Shown here: one piece after another, positions 59,454-64,000 of the stretch
How the letters are laid out: each line of letters opens with the position of its first letter
Position numbering within the stretch: the stretch's first letter is position 1
From: DATDAH01 sp963725155
Lineage (GTDB): Bacteria > Actinomycetota > Acidimicrobiia > Acidimicrobiales > DATDAH01
DNA length: 64,000 nucleotides
Assembly (NCBI GenBank): GCA_963725155.1
Contig: CAVRXU010000002.1
Location: forward strand, 496,001 to 560,000
Direction of reading: 5' to 3'
Made by a program: the position numbers and the translations under genes
Notes under the pieces: generated by a model
Databases searched by the model: none
What the model was told of the DNA's origin: nothing
Seen by the model: only the letters and a program-made list of their open reading frames with translations

Positions 59454-60737
59454 ATGCCGCACTTCACCAAGCCCACCGAGGGCAGTTGGACGGAGCATTT
59501 CGGTCTCGACACCGGGCCGGTGTCCTATGCCGACTCCACCTCCCCCCAGCACTACGAGCTGGAGCAGGAGGCCATCTTCCGCAAGACGTGGCTGAACGTC
59601 GGCCGAGTCGAGCAGCTGCCCAAGAACGGCAGCTACTTCACCAAGGAGCTCGACGCCGCGAACACGTCGGTCGTGCTCGTGCGGGACATGGAGGGCGAGG
59701 TCCGGGCGTTCCACAACATGTGCCGCCACCGCGGCAACAAGTTGGTGTGGAACGACTACCCCGGTGAGGAGGTCAGCGGCACCTGTCGGCAGTTCACCTG
59801 CAAGTACCACGGGTGGCGCTACGGGCTCGAGGGCCAGCTGACCTTCGTGCAGCAGGAGGACGAGTTCTTCGACCTCGACAAGGACGACTTCGGGCTGGCG
59901 GGCGTCAACGTCGACGTCTGGGAGGGGTTCATCTTCGTGAACTTCGATCCGGAGGCCCCGCCGCTCAAGGAGTACATGGGGCGGCTGGGGGCCGGGATCG
60001 AGGGCTATCCGTTCCACCTCATGACCCAGAAGCACACGTACAAGGCGGAGATCGGCGCCAACTGGAAGCTCTTCATCGACGCCTTCATGGAGTTCTACCA
60101 CGCACCCGTTCTGCACGCGAAGCAGGCCACCGACGAGGAGTCCCGCAAGCTCCAGGGCTATGGCTTCGAGGCCCTGGCCTACGACGTGGACGGCCCCCAC
60201 TCCCTCGTTTCGTCGTGGGGCGGCATGGCCCCACCCAAGGACCTCGGCATGGTGAAGCCCATCGAGCGGGTGCTGCGCAGCGGCCTGTTCGGTGTGTGGG
60301 ACGCCCCCGACATCGGTGAGCTGCCCGAGGGCCTCAACCCGGCTCGGCACCCGGCCTGGGGCGAGGACTCGTTCCTCTTCTTCCCCAACTTCACGCTGCT
60401 GGTCTGGAAGCCCAACTGGTATCTGACGTACCACTACTGGCCGACGTCGTACAACACGCACATCTTCGAGTGTTCCCTCTACTTCGTGCCCCCGACGAAC
60501 GCCTACGAGCGCCTGCAGCAGGAGCTCGCCGTCGTCACGTTCAAGGAGTACGGGCTCCAGGACGGAAACACCCTGGAGGCCACCCAGACCATGCTCGAGT
60601 CGGGCGCCGTCAAGGAGTTCCCGCTGTGTGACCAGGAGGTCCTGCTCCGCCACCTCCACACCACGGCCCGCCGCTACGTCGCCGAGCACGAGAGTGGCCA
60701 GCCGGCCACTCCCGTCCAGATCTCGGCCGCGTCCTGA
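59454..60737 (+). CDS. Rieske non-heme iron oxygenase, alpha subunit
   Basis: The 427-aa protein has the Rieske [2Fe-2S] motif as MCRHRGNKL and CKYHGWRYG (CxH-xn-CxxH, about residues 87-125) and a catalytic-domain iron region DAFMEFYHAPVLHAKQ. The size is normal for ring-hydroxylating or side-chain mono-oxygenating enzymes. GGAGGG lies 10 nt before the ATG. The reductase and ferredoxin are not adjacent. The next gene codes for a 108-aa protein that may be a partner. The substrate is unknown; the neighbourhood suggests an aromatic or alicyclic acid. Confidence 0.94.
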   Translation: MPHFTKPTEGSWTEHFGLDTGPVSYADSTSPQHYELEQEAIFRKTWLNVGRVEQLPKNGSYFTKELDAANTSVVLVRDMEGEVRAFHNMCRHRGNKLVWNDYPGEEVSGTCRQFTCKYHGWRYGLEGQLTFVQQEDEFFDLDKDDFGLAGVNVDVWEGFIFVNFDPEAPPLKEYMGRLGAGIEGYPFHLMTQKHTYKAEIGANWKLFIDAFMEFYHAPVLHAKQATDEESRKLQGYGFEALAYDVDGPHSLVSSWGGMAPPKDLGMVKPIERVLRSGLFGVWDAPDIGELPEGLNPARHPAWGEDSFLFFPNFTLLVWKPNWYLTYHYWPTSYNTHIFECSLYFVPPTNAYERLQQELAVVTFKEYGLQDGNTLEATQTMLESGAVKEFPLCDQEVLLRHLHTTARRYVAEHESGQPATPVQISAAS

Positions 60738-60751
60738 GAGGAGACCTCGCC

Positions 60752-61078
60752 ATGACGACCCTTCCCGCCTCTTTCGCCGAGCTCGAGCCGTTCGCCGACT
60801 GGGCCCTGCCCAGCGAAGCCGACCGCTACGCCAAGCGCATCCGGAGCTCCATGGACGAGCTCCAGACGTTCTACGACGCCGCGTTCCCGCGGCTCGAGGA
60901 CGGTGCCGAGTACCTCAAGGGCGTCGCCCTCGACGGGATCTCGGACGAGGACCGCAACCTCCTCCACCTCTTCGAGGCGCTGGTGACCGTGTCCTTCCCG
61001 GTCGAGGTGTGGCGTCAGCCCCGAGTGCCGGACAGCGGCGCTTCGTCGATCGACGTCATGGTGGAGCCCGTCCCCTAG
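60752..61078 (+). CDS. Small uncharacterised protein linked to the Rieske oxygenase
   Basis: The 108-aa acidic protein has no signal peptide or membrane segment. It is predicted helical in the first 85 residues (ADRYAKRIRSSMDELQTFYD), followed by the conserved tail PVEVWRQPRVPDSGASSIDV. It follows the oxygenase by 14 bp with GAGGAG before its ATG. A short relative at 50792 carries the same tail. I do not recognise the family. A hairpin terminator follows directly. Confidence 0.75.
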   Translation: MTTLPASFAELEPFADWALPSEADRYAKRIRSSMDELQTFYDAAFPRLEDGAEYLKGVALDGISDEDRNLLHLFEALVTVSFPVEVWRQPRVPDSGASSIDVMVEPVP

Positions 61079-61100
61079 GGCCGGTCCCACCCGCCGCCGC

Positions 61101-61129
61101 GGCCCTGCGTCCTCCCCCGGCGCAGGGCC
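61101..61129 (+). terminator. Hairpin terminator after the Rieske operon
   Basis: GGCCCTGCG (61101-61109) pairs perfectly with CGCAGGGCC (61121-61129) around an 11-nt loop, 22 bp after the stop of the small protein gene. Confidence 0.75.
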
Positions 61130-61233
61130 GTGGCGCGTCCAGGGGCTGCGCTCTGTCGTGGGCGAACCGTGCTCGCGCCTGCTGAGAGGTGCGTATCGTG
61201 GCCCACCGCTCGATTCGCCCAGGGGGAGACGGC

Positions 61234-61953
61234 ATGGCCACCTACGTCCTGATCCACGGCGGTGGACACGGGGGGTGGTGCTACCAGAAGGTGGCGCGCC
61301 GCCTCCGGGCCGCGGGCCACGAGGTCCACGCCCCGAGCCTGACCGGCCTGGGTGAGCGGGCGCACCTGCTCGGCCCCCACGTCGACCTCGCGCTTCACGC
61401 CCGAGACGTCGCCGCGCTCCTCTACTACGAGGACCTCGAGGACGTGATCCTCGTCGGCCACAGCTACGGCGGAATGGTCATCACCGCCGCCGCCGATCTC
61501 GCCGCCGACCGGGTGGGCCGTCTCGTCTACCTCGATGCCGCGAACCCGGTCAACGGCCAGTCCCTCCGGGATGTCGCCGGGCCGATCATCGAGGCGGTCC
61601 GTCCCTTCGGCGAGGTGCGAGACGGCCTCGAGCTCGTCCTCCTGCCCGCGCCCGACGCCGGCCTGCTCTACGGCGTCACCGACCCCGACGACCTGGCGTG
61701 GATGGCTGAGCGCCTGACCCCCCACCCGTGGCAGTGCTTCGAGCAGCCGCTCGATCTCCAACACGAGGACGCCCTCTGGGCGATCCCGCAGTTTCACATC
61801 GTCTGCACCTCGACCCTGGAGACCAGGGACCCTGAGCTCATGGCTGAAGCCCGGGCCGAGGGCCGCCTGTGGGACATCGACACCGGCCACGACCTCATGA
61901 TCACCGAGCCCGATGCCGTCACCGAGGCGCTGCTCGAGGTGGCGACGGCCTGA
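61234..61953 (+). CDS. Alpha/beta hydrolase (hydroxynitrile-lyase/salicylate-esterase-like)
   Basis: The 239-aa protein starts ATYVLIHGGGHGGWCYQKVA and has the serine elbow VILVGHSYGGMVI (about 77-89), a C-terminal CTSTLETRDPE acid region and the catalytic His in IDTGHDLMITEPDAV. This is the compact fold of methylesterase/hydroxynitrile-lyase relatives. ATG 61234 follows AGGGGGAG. It is convergent with the dehydrogenase gene. Confidence 0.9.
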   Translation: MATYVLIHGGGHGGWCYQKVARRLRAAGHEVHAPSLTGLGERAHLLGPHVDLALHARDVAALLYYEDLEDVILVGHSYGGMVITAAADLAADRVGRLVYLDAANPVNGQSLRDVAGPIIEAVRPFGEVRDGLELVLLPAPDAGLLYGVTDPDDLAWMAERLTPHPWQCFEQPLDLQHEDALWAIPQFHIVCTSTLETRDPELMAEARAEGRLWDIDTGHDLMITEPDAVTEALLEVATA

Positions 61954-61975
61954 CCCGCCTGTGGGCCGCTACTCC

Positions 61976-62911
61976 TCAGCCGACCTCGACCACGACTTTG
62001 ACGACGCCCGCGCTGCGGTCGGAGGCCACGCGGAACGCCTCGGCGGCATCCTCGATCGGGAACCGGTGGGTGATGAGGGCGTCGGCGATCTCCGGCCGGC
62101 TGGCCAGCAGCTCGGCCGCCTGCTGCATGTCCCGGCCGCCTTCGTGGCTGCAGTAGCCCATGGAGGCGATGAGCTTCGCCTCCTTGTTCAACATGGGCAT
62201 GTAGGGAACCTCGAGCCCGGCGTAGTGCACGCCGAGCATCGTGACGGTGCCGCCGGGGGCCAGCAGCTCGACGCTCTGCTGGACGGCACTGGGCGAGCCC
62301 GCCGCTTCGATGACGAGGTCGTAGAGGCCGGTCGGCTCCGTGGCCCCCAGCCGCTCGCCGATGGCCTTCTGGTGGGGATGGCGGGCCACGAGGCTGACCT
62401 CGGCGGCGCCCATCGCCTGGGCGGCGGCCACGGCCAGCAGCCCGACCGATCCGGCGCCGACGACGAGCACCCGGGTGTCGGGGCCGGCGCCGCCGACCCG
62501 CACCCCGTGCCAGGACACCGAGGCGGGCTCGACCAGCGCGCCGCTGGCCGCGTCGAGCCCGGCGGGGAGCTCCACGAGGCGCTGAGCGGGAGCACGGAAC
62601 TGCTCGGCCATGCCCCCGTCGTTGAGCATGCCCAGAGCCCGTTGCGTCGACTGGGCGCAGAGGTTGATCTGGCCATCGAGGCAGTGCTCGCACTCGCCGC
62701 AGCCGTAGAGCCCCTCGACCGCCACGGGCGTGCCGTCGGTCAGCACGCCCGCCAGCTCGTGGCCGAGGACGTGCTCGGTGCCGACCCTCAGGTAGAGCAG
62801 GTCCGACGCGCAGATCCCCACCGACCGCATGGAGAGCAGTTCACCCTCACCGGGTACCTCGTCGAGGTCGACCAGGACGGGCTCGCCGTCCTGTCCCCGT
62901 ACGGCCTTCAT
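61976..62911 (-). CDS. Zinc-type medium-chain alcohol dehydrogenase
   Basis: The 311-aa protein, a little short for the family, has the catalytic zinc ligands in GICASDLLYL and VLGHELAGVL, the four-Cys structural zinc site CGECEHCLDGQINLC and the cofactor loop VVGAGSVGLLAV. It should oxidise a secondary alcohol or polyol. It starts in the TetR stop (ATGA overlap), so the regulator is transcribed first and may control this gene. Confidence 0.92.
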   Translation of the reverse strand: MKAVRGQDGEPVLVDLDEVPGEGELLSMRSVGICASDLLYLRVGTEHVLGHELAGVLTDGTPVAVEGLYGCGECEHCLDGQINLCAQSTQRALGMLNDGGMAEQFRAPAQRLVELPAGLDAASGALVEPASVSWHGVRVGGAGPDTRVLVVGAGSVGLLAVAAAQAMGAAEVSLVARHPHQKAIGERLGATEPTGLYDLVIEAAGSPSAVQQSVELLAPGGTVTMLGVHYAGLEVPYMPMLNKEAKLIASMGYCSHEGGRDMQQAAELLASRPEIADALITHRFPIEDAAEAFRVASDRSAGVVKVVVEVG

Positions 62912-63594
62912 GCGAGCTCCGAGCTGTCGGCGGCGAGGCAGAAGCGGGTGATGCGGTCGATGTCGGCGGGGGACGGCGGCGCCCCCTGCCAGAGGTGGTC
63001 GGCGAGCTTGCCCAGCGTGGCGTGGGCGGCCAGAGAGGCGTCGAGCTCGGGGTCGTCGCGGCCCAGCTCGGCGAAGGGCGCGTGCAGGAGCGTGGCCAGG
63101 GTGGCACTGGCGAAGTGCCGGCCGGCCGCCGTCCCGTCGACCGCGGTCCCCCCGTTCCAGAGCACGGCGAGGGTGGTGGCGGCGATCTCCGGGTCCGCCT
63201 GGGCCAGCACCCCCTCGACCCATCGGCGCACCTGCCCGGCGGGGGTGGGCTCCTTGTCCATCTGGTGGGCGAGGTAGCCGCGCAGGCGCTCGGCGCCGTC
63301 ATCGAGGATGGCGGCCACCAGCGCGTCCTTCGACGGGAAGTGCCGGTAGAAGGCGTCGTTGGACAGCCCGGCCGCCTCGACGATGTCGGCGACGCGGGGC
63401 CGTGAGGTCGTGCCGCACCGGCGCATGACCTCCAGGCCGGCGTCGAGGAGGCGCCGGACCTCGCCGGCGTAGTCGAGGCCCCGTTTGGCCAAGGTCTGGC
63501 GCGAGATGCGGGCGGCGATCTCGTCCTGTTCGATCGGAATTGCATTCTGTGAAGTCAGAATGCTATTCTGCCACGGACCGAGAGGGGAAAGCAA
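62908..63594 (-). CDS. TetR-family transcriptional regulator (start uncertain)
   Basis: Up to 228 residues are open. The HTH is RPRVADIVEAAGLSNDAFYRHFPSKDALVAAI, preceded by ISRQTLAKRGLDYAGEVRRLLDAGLEV, a stretch typical of this subgroup. The only standard in-frame starts are TTG at 63594 and TTG at 63492. The first would put the operator dyads inside the gene, the second cuts into the conserved stretch. The true start lies between or is non-standard. It diverges from the acyl-CoA dehydrogenase and probably represses it. Confidence 0.85.
   Translation of the reverse strand: MLSPLGPWQNSILTSQNAIPIEQDEIAARISRQTLAKRGLDYAGEVRRLLDAGLEVMRRCGTTSRPRVADIVEAAGLSNDAFYRHFPSKDALVAAILDDGAERLRGYLAHQMDKEPTPAGQVRRWVEGVLAQADPEIAATTLAVLWNGGTAVDGTAAGRHFASATLATLLHAPFAELGRDDPELDASLAAHATLGKLADHLWQGAPPSPADIDRITRFCLAADSSELA
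63542..63570. promoter_or_regulatory. Overlapping dyads, candidate TetR operator
   Basis: GCATTCTG (63542-63549) and CAGAATGC (63556-63563) form a perfect dyad with a 6-bp centre. The second arm also forms CAGAA-TGCTA-TTCTG (63556-63570) with the bases that follow. The three half-sites lie 24-52 bp before the acyl-CoA dehydrogenase ATG, between the divergent genes. Confidence 0.7.
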
Positions 63595-64000
63595 TGGCCT
63601 GGGATTTCGAGACCGAGCCCGAGTTCCAAGCGAAGCTGGACTGGGCCGACGAGTTCGTGCGCGAGGAGGTCGAGCCGCTCGACCAGGTGTGGGGCGGGCT
63701 GGAGTTCACGCCGCTGGACGAGAACCGACGCAAGGCCATCGACCCGCTCAAGGAGGAGGTGCGGCGCCAGGGTCTGTGGGCCACCCACCTCGGGCCCGAC
63801 CTGGGCGGCGCCGGGTACGGCCAGCTCAAGCTGTCCCTGCTCAACGAGATCCTGGGTCGCTCGTCGTGGGCGCCGATCGTCTTCGGCTGCCAGGCGCCGG
63901 ACACCGGCAACGCCGAGATCATCGCCCACTACGGGACCGACGAGCAGAAGGAGCGGTACCTGCACCCCCTGCTGGAGGGCGAGGTGTTCTCCAGCTACTC
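63594..64000 (+). CDS. Acyl-CoA dehydrogenase, N-terminal part (cut by the window end)
   Basis: The 135 residues seen (MAWDFETEPEFQAKLDWADE onward) show the helical N-terminal domain of acyl-CoA dehydrogenases: LDWADEFVREEVEPLDQVW, GLWATHLGPDLGGAGYG, LLNEILGRSSWAPIVFGC and EIIAHYGTDEQKERYLHPLL. It continues past base 64000. GAGGGG lies 6 nt before the ATG. The catalytic Glu and FAD-binding parts are outside the window. It oxidises an acyl-CoA ester. Confidence 0.93.
   Translation, partial: MAWDFETEPEFQAKLDWADEFVREEVEPLDQVWGGLEFTPLDENRRKAIDPLKEEVRRQGLWATHLGPDLGGAGYGQLKLSLLNEILGRSSWAPIVFGCQAPDTGNAEIIAHYGTDEQKERYLHPLLEGEVFSSY

Noticed and set aside
1..64000. Search for tRNA genes, integrase, transposase and attachment-site repeats
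   Set aside because: None could be supported on either strand, so no island boundary is claimed despite the accessory look of the polysaccharide region.

Overview
The window is GC-rich and densely coded. It shows no tRNA, rRNA, CRISPR array, insertion sequence or phage gene. The gene content (F420-type luciferase-like oxidoreductases, P450, Rieske oxygenase, many HSL-type hydrolases, TetR and PadR regulators, actinobacterial-style secreted Ig-like and neocarzinostatin-like proteins, GTG and even TTG starts, ATGA/GTGA stop-start overlaps) points to a high-GC actinobacterium. Class Acidimicrobiia is my best guess; that is inference, not proof.

Layout. 0-16 kb: the 3' part of a large signalling ATPase, an ABC-2 exporter pair, a secreted cupredoxin, a secreted protein with four neocarzinostatin-like domains, a large secreted beta-propeller protein (7190-9982) behind a long structured leader, then a methyltransferase, a GH-D-like glycosidase, a VOC protein, a metallo-hydrolase and another secreted propeller protein. 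16-34 kb: a cell-surface polysaccharide locus, nearly all on the minus strand. It runs from a LuxR-type response regulator through a polyprenyl-phosphate sugar transferase, a GT4-kinase fusion, a small P-loop kinase, a Wzz-like protein, a Wzy/O-antigen ligase and a Wzx flippase to a PKD/DNRLRE surface protein, a sugar-nucleotide epimerase, a sulfotransferase, a pyruvate kinase-ATP sulfurylase fusion and a PhyH dioxygenase. The likely theme is a sulfated exopolysaccharide or glycan with dedicated sulfate activation. 34-64 kb: a catabolic region built of short operons with local regulators (PadR, three TetR). It holds an isochorismatase-like hydrolase, an amidohydrolase, a sulfatase-type membrane protein, a second sulfotransferase, P450, two SDRs, two F420 oxidoreductases, five or more alpha/beta hydrolases, two paralogous ABC solute-binding lipoproteins without permeases, a Rieske oxygenase, a Zn-dehydrogenase and the start of an acyl-CoA dehydrogenase. 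The substrate is not evident; a lipophilic, steroid-like or aromatic compound would fit.

The most unusual features are: (1) the pyruvate kinase-ATP sulfurylase fusion next to a sulfotransferase; (2) a leader of about 190 nt, with three conserved hairpins and one compensatory base-pair change, shared by two otherwise unrelated genes 24 kb apart (secreted propeller and sugar transferase) and continuing into about 33 shared codons; (3) tandem dyad sites between the response regulator and that leader; (4) a recurrent 15-bp GAGAA-N5-TTCTC dyad at three catabolic promoters; (5) two broken genes, one by a single-base frameshift in a C run and one by an internal deletion.
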